From Ligula intestinalis (Eukaryota > Platyhelminthes > Cestoda > Diphyllobothriidea > Diphyllobothriidae), in the NCBI GenBank assembly GCA_036362985.1, contig JAYGXS010000007.1, positions 7,910,675 to 7,974,674 on the forward strand: a stretch of 64,000 nucleotides of DNA, written 5' to 3'. Under the pieces are notes generated by a model, which was not told the origin of the DNA, ran no database searches, and saw only the letters and a program-made list of their open reading frames with translations. The first letter of the stretch is position 1. Each line of letters opens with the position of its first letter. A program made the translations under genes and the position numbers. Positions 51,270 through 63,792 of this stretch are shown here, one piece after another.

Positions 51270-53473
51270 GTGTTGCTCTTATAAATGCTAGATCGATAGT
51301 AAACAAAGTTCCACGACTTAGGACTTTTATTAACACACACAATCCCGATATAGTCTTTTTAACAGAAACATGGGTAAACGAATCAACCTCCAATGCTTCA
51401 CTTTTTATAGCAAACTACACCTTCTATAGACAGGATCGTGCGAATAAACGAGGAGGAGGTTGTATGATCTACATTAGATCTACCATAGAACAGAGTGGCT
51501 TTGAGGTTCTTCAGGAGACGTTCAATGGCGAAGCATGCTTCGCAATAATAACATCCAAGACCCTTAAAAGCATTCTAATTGGATGTTTGTACACCCCTCC
51601 GGAATATAGTAATGATGACACTGGTCTTACAAATCTACTAGATATTCTATTGAATATCCAAACCGAATATAAGATAATTGCAGGAGACTTCAACCGTCCA
51701 GAAATAAACTGGACAGAACTATCAGCCCCATCCAGACATGATGAATTATTATCATCAATTGTGTTTCATAACTGGACGCAAATAATAAGCAAACCAACCA
51801 GGGGAAACAATATACTCGATGTTATTCTCACCAATGATATCTGGCCCTTATATACGCACTACGACAGCTTAACCTTTGATAGTGATCATAAGACAATAAT
51901 AGCAGTGCTCCCTCTTAACATTAAAATAAGACCTGATCCTAGTTACACTTCTATAAACCCCAAAAATCTTGACATTGAATCTATGAATAACTACATTAGG
52001 TCATTGGATTGGAGCTCTTTCCTCCTAACAGCATCCCCTCTAGAAGCTGTAAACATATTATATGCCACCCTTAATTTAATTCGAGATACCCTAATTGACG
52101 AGAGATCCCCATGTAAGAAATCACTAATCCCAAACTTCCTTTCCAAACGGCTAAAAAAACTTAAAAAGCAACTCCACGACCCATGTATTAGTTATCTATC
52201 TACGCTCAGACGCATTACAGAGATTCACGAGTTAGCCCAGAACATTGAAACAAATAAGACGATAGCAGCAGAACATCGGGCAATCGAGTCCCCAGAAGAG
52301 ACAGCCCAAATCTTCAGGAAACAAATAAATAATCATCAAAAACAAGGCCCCCAAATCATGCTTGATGACCAAGGAATAGTAATAACAAATGACAACCAAA
52401 TAGCAAATCTTTTTAACGAGTATTTCTCAACCAACTATTCAGTCGAGGAAGAACCAATCCCCCAACCAACAGAAATGACGGCACTAGTATTAAAAGAGAT
52501 ATTGTTTAACGAAGAAACTGTAGAGAAAGCTATCCGCCAACTGTCCAATTCCACATCATATGGAACGGATAGAATCCCTCCTTGCATACTGAGGCATATG
52601 ACATATGCCCCAATACTTCTGTCTAACCTTTTCTCGTTACTGCAGTCAAATGGTACTTATCCAGAAATCTGGAAAAAGTCATGTATTACCCCAATTTACA
52701 AAAACGGAAATCGGTCCAATGCCCAAAATTATCGTGGTGTTCACCGAACATCGGTTTTAGCAAAAATCTTAGAAAAAATAATTTATAACCAAATGTTAGA
52801 CCATCTGACGAATGTAAATCTCATACCTCCCTCTTAACATGCCTTTTTACCTGAAAAGTCATGTCAGTCCTGCCATCTCACTTTCTTGGAATTCGTCTCC
52901 AGAAATCGAGATGATGGGAACACGGTAGCTACAATTTACTTTGATCTAAAAAAAGCCTTTGACAAAGTTCCCCATAAAAGACTGATCGTGAAGCTAGTGA
53001 GTCACGGGATTCGGCCCCCCCTCCTTGATTTCCTCAAATCCTATCTTCAAAACCGATTTCAAGTAGTACAACTTCGAAATATAGTATCAGAACCAGCTCA
53101 TATAAGCAGTGGTGCTTTTCAAGGCACTATCCTAGGTCCCCTCTTATTTCTCATTTACATTCATGAGTTATCCACGATATCAACATCTGCTAAAACATTT
53201 TTATATGCAGATGACTTAAAACTCGCATATGCCTATAACAAAATTCGATAAGTAGTGTGCATAGAAAAATTGAATTAGACCTTCAAAAACTAAACGACTG
53301 GAGTGTTCAGTGGCAAATGCCGTTTTCACCAACAAAATGTCATCTCATGATTTTTGGACCACTAAAACTTCCCCCCATAATGTTTAGTGGTCAAGAAATA
53401 AAAGAGCTAACATCTTTAAAAGATTTAGGTCTTAGCTATTCTAATACTCTTGACTTATCCCCACATGTTAAAC
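51218..53473 (+). pseudogene. LINE-C ORF2: endonuclease and reverse transcriptase
   Basis: Endonuclease motifs: SVALINARSIVNKV, FLTETWV, LYTPP, GDFNRPEINW and SDHKTIIAVLP. RT motifs: SYGTDRIPPCIL, QNYRGVHRTS, then TAA (52835-52837) where QHAFLP is expected. It continues IYFDLKKAFDKVPH (motif A), GAFQGTILGPLLF and FLYADDLKLAY (catalytic YADD). TAA at 53249-53251 and a frameshift precede LQKLNDWSVQWQMPFSP and LKDLGLSYSNTLDLSPH, which run into the N gap. The endonuclease homology starts before the first Met (51464), so the start is uncertain. Confidence 0.85.
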
Positions 53474-53483
53474 NNNNNNNNNN
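53474..53483. other. Assembly gap (10 N)
   Basis: Ten Ns interrupt the LINE-C RT C-terminal region; the remaining C-terminus is not found beyond it. Confidence 1.
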
Positions 53484-54730
53484 TTATTTCGCACACTATT
53501 GACCTAGCAAAAGACCAAAACAAATACAATGGTCACTGCGAAAGAAAGGGTTTGGGTTAGGTTTTTTCCTGCCTTCCGGGGTTTTTTGACGGTGCCAAAG
53601 ATGTGCTTTACAAATTAACCTTATAAACCTTATATATTTTGAAAGATGCTTATTTAAAAATAAAAGCTTTTGGCCTCCCGTCGTCTTTGAATGCTAGAAT
53701 TGTAACGACCTACATGAATATGGTCAGTAGGTACCATATATGCATACCATCATAAGATATGATACTAGAAGAAGAAACTTGGGATGAAATGAATGTCTAA
53801 TGATGTGGTAGTTATAAAAGATTTGCTGAATGATCGAGAGCATAAATATGTGGATGATGATATCATATGGCTACAAAAGGTGCTTATAATGGGGATGCTC
53901 ATCTAAAAGGAGTTGTATCAGGGTTGACATTGCTGGCCGACGGGTACGCTGGTCGTGTTGGATATTCTGAAAAGGGAAACAGTGGGAATGTTCAGTCATA
54001 TTAACTTGGAAGGTTTGAGTCTCGTGACAGAATCATGACCGAAGATAATAATAAGTTGTATATTTCAGGCCCATTGGGCCGCATCAGTAAACCAAAAATT
54101 CGATACAGGAAGTTCTAGAAAAAAATGGTTCAACAAACAGTATCGGTAGTCAATAGCTATGACACGAGTGCAACTGTTTAGGAGCGAATTCGTTTGATTC
54201 GAAAAAATTCATAAATCAATGTCATGCGGATAGTGGAATTCAAGGGCACACACAGACGGTCCACATCTTTATCCATATTTTGACCATGTATACTGATACC
54301 CACTGCCTCTGTTAGAAGGGCTTGGAAGCAAACTCAGCCGAAGCTGAGCATGGGGCAGAACAATTCGTGTTAACGAAACATTACTGGTATAGACGGTTCC
54401 CGGCACTACACTCGGTTTCCCAAACTGGTGCGGCATAATAAAACATAGGGAACCCACCAGTTTATGATCGTGATGGTCACCACCGTATGAGATCCAAAAG
54501 TTCGTAGAATCTACAAGACCATCGTTGGGGATGCCTGAGATGCGACCAAATATAATGCCTTGATGATGGTTGATGGTCAACGAAACAAGAGTAGTCAAGA
54601 CTGCGTACGTCTATATGACTTCCATCATTTGAATGGCAGATGGTATAGGGAGATGTCCTGATTCCAGGGGACATGAGTCAGAGGAAGGTAGTTTCAAGAA
54701 GGAATCCTAAATTCCCAATGGTCCTTTCTC
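53484..54730. other. No recognised gene; one open minus-strand frame at 54269-54598
   Basis: The minus-strand frame (INHHQGIIFGRISGIPNDG, FWISYGGDHHDHKLVG) has a protein-like composition but no family I know. It could be an exon or chance. Confidence 0.3.
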
Positions 54731-54734
54731 GGGA

Positions 54735-55466
54735 TCGTGGAGAAAGCTGCCCGGATAAGATGATAAAAATGAAAGGTTAATACATTCAGTGTTAAGATAA
54801 ATGTGCAGTCTTCGCTTGAATGCACAGAGACTAGTTAACGACTGAATATCAATTGGCAAATTATTTCAAAGATAGCTATACCTAAAAGCAAAAAATAGGG
54901 ATCGTTTAGAAGTGGAAGAAGCAGGAGGAGGTATAATCAACGTTGAATTTCTTAGGTTGTAAGGGTGAGTAACGGGAGTAAGAGCAGAAATCTTGGGGAG
55001 ATTTGAACTATTATAAAGGCGAAACAGGAGACAAAACCCTGCTTTCAGTCTCCTGACCCAAAGAAATTTCAGTTTCGTTATGTCACATCTATCTGAATAG
55101 GAAGTATCTGAAAATGCTGGATAGATGACCCTTCTAGTGAATCTTAAATTTTCAATTTTTGAACGGCTAGCTTCGTTCATAAGACCGAAGAATGGACAAC
55201 AGCATTCGAGAATTGGAAGCACATACATGCGATAAAGTCTTAGCTTCCTTTCGGGAAGGTAGAAATTATAAGAGATGAAGCTGCATATCTGAGCAGCTTT
55301 TGCTGTAATTCTATCAGCGTGTGATGAAAGCTCTAATTTATTGGTGTAACTTAAACCTAAGTCCTCAATGTTAGAACGTTCAGTCATGGGGCAACCTTGA
55401 AAAATGATAGGCTGCGGCAGCCTTTCAGGCCCAAAACACATGAACTGGCACTTAGAAGGCGAGAAC
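54735..55466 (-). pseudogene. LINE-C copy, RT C-terminal part, minus strand
   Basis: EFSPSKCQFMCFGPERLPQP, DLGLSYTNKLELSSHADRI, LRLYRMYVLPILECCCPFFG, LKFLWVRRLKAGFCLLF and FAFRYSYL are followed by TGA in place of the Trp of WNNLP. It then continues NNLPIDIQSLTSLCAFKRRL. The frame is clean otherwise. The 5' end breaks off at about 55466, exactly where LINE-A begins on the other strand. Confidence 0.8.
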
Positions 55467-55879
55467 TCCAAAGGATTGAAATGGACGCGGACGTCGAAAA
55501 GTTTCGGGACCTGCTTAAAGACATTCGCAGACAGCCAGAGACAGTAGAAGTTTGTGGAGCTTTCATGATAGGCAAACAGGATACTGAACAGTCGGAAACT
55601 GCCCCACGTCGACCTATCAAGATAGTCTTGGATAACAAAGGACAGGTGAACTTGGTTCTGTTCTGGAAAACAGCCCTCCGCCACTCACATAAGACGGTGT
55701 TTTTCCAGCCGGACTATTTTCCAGCAGGACGTCTGAAACGCCGAGAATTGGTGGCGGAACTACGAAGGAGAGAGAGGGCTGGAGAGAGCAATCTGGCTAT
55801 CTTCAGGGAACAGATAATACAGAAAACCACCAAAGTGCTGTGGAATCAGCCAATACTGATGACGGCTGCGGTCCAGTAG
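55467..55879 (+). pseudogene. LINE-A ORF1, C-terminal part
   Basis: EMDADVEKFRDLLKDIR, PRRPIKIVLDNKGQVNLVL, TALRHSHKTVFFQPDYFPAG and LKRRELVAELRRRERAGESN match the ORF1 C-terminus of LINE-B and LINE-D. The frame is open to TAG at 55877-55879. The N-terminal half is lost at the junction with the inverted LINE-C copy. It would be the nucleic-acid-binding protein of the element. Confidence 0.7.
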
Positions 55880-55989
55880 TGGTGGGGAACACCCGTCACA
55901 ATGAAGGCTGGATCTCGCCATCACGACCAGCAATAAAGGTGACTGAGGCGAGATCGAGTGAAGCCAAGAACATGACAATGATGTAAACA

Positions 55990-58900
55990 AATAAACTGAG
56001 TCGATTTAACAAATTGGATGAACTCAAACTCGCCGTGAACCATGTACAACCTGACCTGATAGTGCTAACTGAAACATGGTTAACTGAGCAGATAGCAGAT
56101 GCAGAAGTCGGGCTGGAAGGATTTCAGCTTATCCGCATAGACAGAAATGGACGTAAGGGTGGGGGAATCGCGATATTCCTACGAGCTGGTATAAAATACG
56201 TCCCAGATGGTCTGTCATCACACAAAAACAATTCCTGAGAAATGATAAGTTGTAAATTGCGAGTACCTAACCAACCTGCCTCCATATTGCTCTTGTATAC
56301 AGACCACCAGGACAAAGGGCGGAAGTGGACGATGTAATTATCTCTGAAGTAAAAGAGATCTGCCGTAGCAAAAATGTCCTAATACTTGGAGATTATAACT
56401 CTCCACACATAGATTGGGACTTAATGCACAGCTTGCGATTAGTGAACTCATTAGTGAACTCATTTGATAAATGACGAATTTGTTACCCGCTTGTCACAAT
56501 GGACACGCGGTTTCGAGGTGGCCAACAATCTAGCTGTCTGGATCTCATCCTTAGTAGAGATGCAAACTGTATCCTTGGATTGAATACTCAGACCCCTTTT
56601 AGCCGAAGTGATCACTGTGTTCTTGTCTTGGAGTACAGCCATTTCTCGGTGCCCGTCGCTCGTGCAATAAGCGAGAGGAGTGTATAGAAAGGAGATTATA
56701 ATAAAATGAAAGGACAACTTAAAGTGACTGACTGGAGCCCTGCATACGTACCTGACCCGAACGACGCCTGGTGCTTCTTTAGGAACCTAACTCAGCAACT
56801 AGTAGAAAACTGTTGCCCGTTTAAGAAAAGCTTGAAAATCTCCCGGCCAGAATGAGTGACACCGATTATTAAAAGGAACTCAAAGAAGAAAAGAAAACTG
56901 AGGAAAAAAATATGCCCGATATCAACAGCCCGAACACTTCACAGAATTTTTAGAAACAGCGAAATTTGTGTCGAACACTACTTTGAAAAGAACGAATGGC
57001 CTTTGAAAGAAAACTAGTTAAGGGGATAGCTAACAACCCAAAAAGATTCTTTTGTTATGTGAATAAGGCAAAAAGCAATCGAGATCCAATTCCTTGTCTG
57101 AAAGATAACCAGGGAAACAAGTTTACGGATAACTCAGATAAGGCGAACCTCCGGTCCAATTGCTGTATGCCTGTGTATACAGAGGAGCCGCCTTTTAACG
57201 AGAATGTGCAGCGATATATGGTCCCTGCGGCACATACAATTAGCATAGTATCGTTCACAACCAACGCAGTAAGAAAAGCCCTAAGAAAATTGCAGCACAC
57301 TAAATCGTCTGGTCCGGATGGATTATCAGCGAAACTTCTGAATGAGCTCACAGAACAACTGGCCTCCCCACTTTCCAAGATTTTTGAAAGTTCGATGGAA
57401 AAGGGGGCTCTGCCTACTGACTGGAAGCTGGCCAACGTAACACCTATTTAAAAAGGAGGAACGAGAACATCACCTAATAGCTTTAGACCAGTAAGTCTCA
57501 CAATCATTGGTTGCAAACTAATGAAGAAACTAATCAAAACGGAACTCATGAGACATATTGAGGAGAACAACTTGCTAATGGCAGCGCAACATGGATTCCG
57601 AAGTGGCCGCTCTTGTCTCACAAACCTGATAACATCCACGCAAATCTGGACGAAATCTCTGGAAATGGGTTCGTCGGTCAGTCAGTATATTTGTGGGCAA
57701 AATAGGTTTGTGACTTTGAACTCCCTATTTGTCACATCAAAATCTCAAGAATTATAAACAATTTTAAGAAGTTTTCAGTCAGGAAAATATAGACCATAAC
57801 ATGGTGCAGTGGTGTTTCGAGGTTAATTTGTCACATAGTTCACTTTGTGTTGTAGCATGTGTATATCAAGTCGGTGTTTGAAGTTCTCCACAGATTGGGA
57901 GCTAACAATCGCCTCGGGAAGGTTATTCCACGGGTCCATGACCTGATTAGAGAAAAAATGCTTCCTTACATCCCATCTTCCTTGGGTCGATGTGGTCTAC
58001 GTTGACTTCAGCAAGGCATTTAATAAGGTTCCACACCGACAACTAATATCAAAGCTGCATCAAATGGGTGTGACTGGAAACCTACTCAAATGGTTAGCCG
58101 ACTTCCTAACAGGCAGGCGTCAATGTGTTTGCATTGGAGACACCAAAACAGAATGGAAAACCGTATCCAGTGGAGGTCCGCGGGGAAGCGTTCTGGGTCC
58201 CATTCTATTCCTGGTATATGTGAACGACTGCCTTGACTGCCTCACCTGTGAGAAAGTCACGTTCGCATATGATCTAAATATTTGAAAGTCCATCAAAAGC
58301 TCAGAGGATGGACAAACCTTACAAAATGACTTGGATCGCCTGCAAGCGTAGTGTGAAAAGTGGCTACTGCAGCTCAACTTCAACAAATGCCAAGTTATCC
58401 GCCTACGGATTATGACTACTCGATCGGAGGTCACCAACTCGGGCTAGCGAACGAACTACGTGATTTAGGTGTATGCATTACGCCCAACCTCAAACCGTCA
58501 ACTCACTGTGCAAAAACCGCAGAGAGGGCTATGGGCATCCTTCCTCTATTTTAATTAGGAGCTTTTTGGGCGAGTATCGGAACATTTGCTCGGCCCCTGT
58601 TAGAGTATTGCGTCCAGGCGCGGTGCTCCTGGATGAAGAAAGATTACGCAATGCTTGAGAAAGTCCAAAGAAGGGCGACCAAGCTAGTCAGCAGCTTAGG
58701 AGGTCTCCCATATGAAGGTCGTCTAGATAGGCTCAATCTCTTTCCTCTCTATTATAGGCAATGCAGAGGAGATATGATCATGGTGTTTAAAATCGTCATG
58801 GGAGTAAAATATGCTCTTCAGATGGCTGACTTCTTTGAATTCGCACAAACAATGCATCTACGTGGTCATCCGTACAAACTGTAGAAACACCATGCCAAAC

Positions 58901-59061
58901 TAGAAGTTCAGGCCAATTTCTTCTCCCAACGGGTCATTGAAGAATAGAATAAGCTTCCTTTCTCGGTTGTTCTTGCTGAAAACGTCAACGCATTCATAAG
59001 AAGGCTTGCTCTTACTTTGCTTTCTGGTCATACATTTGGTAGACAACAACGATTTATATAA
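55990..59061 (+). pseudogene. LINE-A ORF2: endonuclease and RT, inactivated
   Basis: Endonuclease: VLTETWLTEQIADAEVGLEG, then frameshifts, YRPPGQ, GDYNSPHIDW, SSCLDLILSRDANCI and SDHCVLVLEYS. RT: SSGPDGLSAKLLNE, a TAA (57449-57451), NSFRPVSLTI, HGFRSGRSCLTNL, the insertion, then VYVDFSKAFNKVPH and GSVLGPILFLVYVND. In the catalytic box the FADD motif has become FAYD, losing the first Asp. Further frameshifts lead to VQRRATKLVSSLGGLPYEG and a decayed end. It cannot encode an active RT. Confidence 0.8.
57680..57988 (-). mobile_element. Nested 5'-truncated LINE 3' end inside LINE-A
   Basis: The minus strand reads RWDVRKHFFSNQVMDPWNNL, PEAIVSSQSVENFKHRL and a stop, then a UTR with ATAGGGAGTTCAAAG and a CTGA tail. 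GGTC flanks both sides (57676-57679 and 57985-57988), a possible target duplication. Without it the LINE-A frame reads GSSVDVVYVDF. Confidence 0.8.
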
Positions 59062-59154
59062 TGTCTATGAATTTGAACGACAGGCATGATCTGACAGCAT
59101 CGGGCTCCCAAAAAAGGCCAACTTAGCCCACGGGCTAATATAAGTTGGCCGAGC

Positions 59155-59738
59155 TTGAGCACGAGCCAAACAAATTGGGCAACTTCGCAGGCCAAAACGA
59201 ACATGAGCGCTGAACCTCGAAGCGAATCTGTCCTAACAAACCCTAGTGAAGCAGAAGGGAATGACAGTCGGAAGGTGAGTACCACTCGTATAAACTGCAT
59301 AGTCATAAAAGGCATGACGGAACGTACCTCCGATACCCCGACATCAAGATTAGAAGAGGATAGGAAGTTATTTAAAAAACATCTGAAATTCCTCCTAAAG
59401 GGTGAGGAGAAAGTCGAAGTTCTAAAGGCATTCCGAATGGGCCGTATAACAGAATCAAAAGATGAACGACGGCAACCAAGACCGTTGAAGGTTGTTCTGA
59501 AGAGTGAGGCTGAGGTCCAGCTATTGTTAAGCAGGAAACCAATACTTACATACTCACACCCGACGTTTTTTTTCACTGGGATTTTTCCCCCGCGGAGCGG
59601 GAAAAGTGGAGATTGCTAAAAGTAGAACTTCACAGGAGATGCGAACTCGGCGAGAGCGATCTTCGAATTCTGAACGGGGAGATCGTCCATGTCCCGAGGT
59701 CACTCCTCTGGAGAAAGCCGATAACACTAAAAGCCTAG
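59155..59738 (+). pseudogene. LINE-D ORF1 protein
   Basis: The frame begins with a Ser/Asn-rich region and reads RINCIVIKGMTERTSDTP, EKVEVLKAFRMGRITES and RPLKVVLKSEAEVQLLL. A frameshift in a run of eight T (about 59567) interrupts it. The conserved C-terminus continues in the next frame (SPAEREKWRLLKVELHRRCE) to TAG at 59736-59738. It is the counterpart of the LINE-B ORF1. The start at 59155 is not certain; it is an alternative start within an open frame. Confidence 0.65.
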
Positions 59739-59820
59739 TCAGGATGGACAACCGTCTGTCTCCATCAGCACCGACAGCTCCCTGCATGCAATCTCACGTA
59801 AGAGGCAAGCGCCTACACTC

Positions 59821-62619
59821 ATGCCCAAAGTCTTCCCTCAAAAAATTGATGAACTCAAGGCAGTACTTTCGGAGCGGAAACCTGATGTAGTTGCCATAAC
59901 GGAAACATGGCTAAAAACAGAAATCGTACATTCGGAAATTTCGATTCCAGCATACCAGCTTTTCCGCAAAGACCGCCAAAACCGACAAGGAGGTGGGGTT
60001 GTTGTGTATGTCAGAACTGAAATCTCTGTTGTAGAAAGAGAACACACTCTAGCCCTGGAGTATGAGTCCGTCTGGTTAAAGATCAAGAAGGCGAATTCAC
60101 AGAACCTTGAATTCCTGGCCATATACCGGCCACCAAACGTTCTGAGCGGAGCCGAAAACTCGCTCCTTGGTCTGGTGAAAGAAGCTGCTAGCCACCAGTA
60201 GGTTCTCATTTTTGGTGACTTCAACGCCCCTGCAATTGAATGGAACAGCCTGACAGTGGAGGTGGCGTCAACTTCCTTTAGTTCCAAATTAATGGATCTC
60301 AGGCTTAACCTATATCTAGTTCAGAACGTTAAGGGCATAACCAGATTTCGAGAAAACCAGCGGGCTACTTTTTTGGATCTCACTCTTACGAAGGATTTAT
60401 CCTACATAGATGAAGTGCATTGAAGTGATCCGCTCGGTAAGAGTGACCATACGATGCTAATATGGGATTACTCACTCCATAGCCAACGGCTGAGGAAAAC
60501 GGAGGACCAGCTAAACATATGGAAGGCAGATCTCAATTCAATGAAGAATGCACTATTGTCCGTGAATTGGGACTGCCTACTCAAGGGGGATCCGGAGGAG
60601 GATTGGAGATCACTCAAGAGGGTTGCATTAGATCTGCTTAAGTGCTTTTGTCTGGTGAAGGTACACAAGACGACTAATCGTCCTGCCTGGTTGACGAGAG
60701 ACCTTAACAGGCAACTGAAGAAGAAGAATAGGAAATGGAAGTTATTCAGGAAAACTGGGTCGCCAGTACACCTCGAGGAATTCCGACGCCAAAGAGATGC
60801 AGTAAAAAAATCAATTCACCAGGTCAGGAACAACTATGAATCAAGAATCCTCCAACAGGCCGAAGAAAAGCCCAAAATTCTATTCCGCTATATTAACAGT
60901 AAATTAAAAAAGAAGGATTCTGTCGCAGTACTTAAGAATGATGATGGCGGAGAAGTCGTTGAGAATGAAGAGGAAGCCGAGTACCGTTGCCGGTTCTTTT
61001 CCTCGGTATTCACTAGGGAAACCAAGCTTCATTTTGATAATGCCAACAGTGCTGTTGTAAACGCCGGTCCGGCACTTCATTCTCTACTATTTCCAACATC
61101 TGTAGTTCAGAGGGAGCTGCAGGGCCTCAAAGAAGCAAATTCATCCGGTCCAGACAATATACCAGCCAAGTTCTTAAAAGAATTGGCAAGCGAACTCTCA
61201 GAGCCCCTAGCACATATCTTTCGTTCTTCATTTGAATTAGAAAAATTGCCATCCGAATGGAAAATGGCAAATATTTACTCGATATACAAGGGCGGAACCC
61301 GCACGAAGGTCAACAATTACTGGCCCGTCAGCCTAACTTGCATTTGCTGTAAGGTGATGGAAATGATAATTAAGAAGACGACAATGAAGTTCTTGGAGGA
61401 GAACAACCTACTGTCAGGGCTCCAACACGGCTTCAGAACGAACGATTCTTGCCTTTCCAGCCTTCTACTCTCCACTAAACAGTGGACTCGCGCACTGGAT
61501 GAAGATGATAAGGTTGGCGTCATCTATACGGACTTCAAGAAGGCATTCGACAGCGTCCCACATGAGCGTCTTATGTATAAATTGTCAGAAATTAGCATCA
61601 GAAGAAACCTGCTGGCATGGATCACAGATTTTCTCACAGGGCGATCGCAAACTGTGTGCATCGGTGACTCGAAGTCAAACTTTACATCTGTGCTGAGTGG
61701 CATCCCCCAAGGCTCTGTCTTAGGGCCACTGCTCTTCCTTATCTATATCAACGACCTGGGTTGCAGCGCTCTCATGTTTGCCGACGACGTCAAACTCTGG
61801 AGAGCCATCAGGTCTGACGCCGATAGGAAAGCGCTTCAAGAGAGTCTCAATCGACTTAGCTGCTGGTCTGCTCATTGGCTCTTAAACTTCAACATTAGTA
61901 AGTGTGTGGTTTTAAGACTCCGCACTAAAAGGACTGATGAGGAGAACGATTCCTTCCAACACCTCCTCGATGGGCACCCGCTTTCAAATGTGAACGAACA
62001 AAAAGATCTCGGTGTTCTAATAAATTCCTCACTTTAACCATCTACTTAGTGTGTAAAGGCAGCTAAACGCGCGACACAGGTGCTGTTTGCGATTTAGCGG
62101 GGATTTGTCAACATTGGCAAGGAGCTCTTCAGGAAAACCTACGGAGCGTTTGTTCGGTCCCACTTGGAGTATGCTGTCCAGGCCTGGCGTCCGTGGTTCA
62201 AGAAGGATTACCTGCACCTGGAACGAGTGCAGGCGAGGGCTACGAAGATGGTCAAGAATCTTGGTCATCTGCCTTATGAAGACAGACTGACCGAACTTGA
62301 TCTTTTCCCTTTCAATTATAGGCAACTCCGCGGGGACCTCATACAAACTTACCGCATTGTTAGAGGCCGAGACTGCGCCCTAGAATTTGATGATTTCTTC
62401 GAATTGGCTCGGACTGACCATCTGCGAGGTTATCTCTTTAAACTACAGAGGAAACCGGCCCGTATGGACGGTTGACGAAACGCCTTCTCTCAGAGGGTCA
62501 TTGGAGCGTGAAAAGGACTCCCGGAAGATATGGTCCTCTCAGATACTGTTGAAATTTTTAAACACAAACTTGATTTTCATTTGCTGAGAAACTATGGCAG
62601 ATATAATGAACAGTGTTAG
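59821..62619 (+). pseudogene. LINE-D ORF2: endonuclease and RT, seven in-frame stops and no frameshift
   Basis: One frame of 933 codons spans the whole protein. Endonuclease: ITETWLK, YRPPNVL, VLIFGDFNAPAIEW, ATFLDLTLTKDLS and KSDHTMLIWDY. RT: SSGPDNIPAKFLKE, NNYWPVSLTC, HGFRTNDSCLSSLL, IYTDFKKAFDSVPH, SGIPQGSVLGPLLFL, LMFADDVKLWR (FADD intact) and QKDLGVLINSSL. C-terminus: VQARATKMVKNLGHLPYED and LPEDMVLSDTVEIFKHKL. Stops lie at 60199, 60421, 62035, 62047, 62095, 62473 and 62509, and the final stop at 62617-62619. The catalytic residues survive, so decay is by point changes only. Confidence 0.88.
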
Positions 62620-62959
62620 TAGCAGCACCTTGCAACTGGCTCACACTTATCGCTGATGCTAAGTCTACATTTGCATTATGTACTATTGTTACGGAAGACA
62701 TATTATGCGATTTTTGGTTATGAATAGGGAGCTCAATGGCAAAAGCCTTCTTCCCTTAATAAAGTTACTGAAAGTGATTAATCTATCTGTAAGTATGGAT
62801 TTCGAAGGCTTTGCCTCTCTCCCTTATTTCTAGTGGGACGGGAACCGTTTTGGTTTGTTAACATATTATTACTAAGGATGTTATGATTATGAGCTACTTT
62901 TAATAGGAAATTTAAACCATTTTGGAGTCGCCTTTGCCAGAGGGGTTTAAGACCAGTAG

Positions 62960-63792
62960 TTGGGTTTGAAAAAGTTAACACAGACTTGCGTACTCTCTCA
63001 AGTTGGAGCGCAACATGGCAGATGGAGTTTTCTCCATCAAAATGTAGTTTCTTGAGTTTTGGTCCCGCAAGGCTTCCTGGACCCATTATCTTCCAAAATA
63101 GTCCACTGTTAGAAAGATCTACGATAAAGGATTTGGGTCTTACTTACACGAATAAGCTTGCCTTATCACCTCATGCAGATCGAATTTCTGCCAAGGCCGC
63201 ACAGATATGTGGGTTTATATCGCATAACTTTTTCCTTCCAGAAATGAAGTTAAAACTATACCGCATGTTTGTTCTTCCTATACTAGAATACTGCTGCCCG
63301 CTTTTTGGCCTCATTACCCAGCATGACCGTAGTAAGTTTGAAAAGGTTCAGCGAGTTTTCACTCGTAAAATATTTTCTGTTTCTGGGTCTGGTATGTGTT
63401 ATACAGATAGATGTCAATTAGCAAACATGAAATTTCTTTGGATAAGAAGACTCGAAGCTGGTCTATGCTTTCTGTTTCGCGTTAACAATAGTCCTAATCT
63501 CCCACAAATTAACGCTCTCCTTCCAGTTGACCGACCTTACGCCACTCGTAGCTCTTCCATGATAATTTTACCACCCCGTAGCTACACATCTAACCATTCT
63601 CGCTTTTTTACCTCCAAATATGCTTTAATTTGGAACAACCTTCCTCTCGATATTAGACTGTCTTCTACACTGTCGATTTCTAAAGGCAAATTATATAAGC
63701 ATTTAAATTTAGAGGAAATAAAGTCGTTACTGTCTGTTTCCTTTCCAAACACGCAAGTTGTAGATTTTGAAAAGGGTCCTCCTGGCATTTGA
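62960..63792 (+). pseudogene. LINE-C copy, RT C-terminal part, plus strand
   Basis: LRTLSSWSATWQMEFSPSKC, FGPARLPGPIIFQ, DLGLTYTNKLALSPHADRIS, KLKLYRMFVLPILEYCCPLF, FLWIRRLEAGLCFLF and IWNNLPLDIRLSSTLSISKG end at TGA (63790-63792). The frame is open with no break. It starts after the YADD box, so it has no catalytic core. It shows what the gap at 53474 removed from the near full-length copy. Confidence 0.85.

Larger units (their letters stand above)
49970..53473 (+). mobile_element. CR1/Jockey-type LINE (family C), near full length, cut by the assembly gap
   Basis: ORF1, a proline-rich segment, then ORF2 with endonuclease and RT run in order on the plus strand until the N run. Family C also has copies at 54735-55466 (minus) and 62960-63792 (plus). 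Confidence 0.85.
55467..59061 (+). mobile_element. CR1/Jockey-type LINE (LINE-A, family A), decayed, with nested insertion
   Basis: Starts inside ORF1 (DADVEKFRDLLKDI) and runs through ORF2 to a C-terminal stop at 59059-59061. It lacks the family 3' UTR and tail, because LINE-D begins directly after it. It is interrupted at 57680-57988 by an inverted LINE 3' end. Confidence 0.8.
59062..62772 (+). mobile_element. CR1/Jockey-type LINE (LINE-D, family A), nearly complete
   Basis: ORF1, ORF2 and a 3' end (GGGAGCTCAATGGC, CTTCTTCCCTTAATAAAG) are all present. The 42-bp fragment at 28015-28057 has the same 3' end. Confidence 0.85.

Noticed and set aside
53257..53502. A coding frame running through the N gap
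   Set aside because: The residues after the Ns do not match the LINE-C family, so the frame across the gap is accidental.
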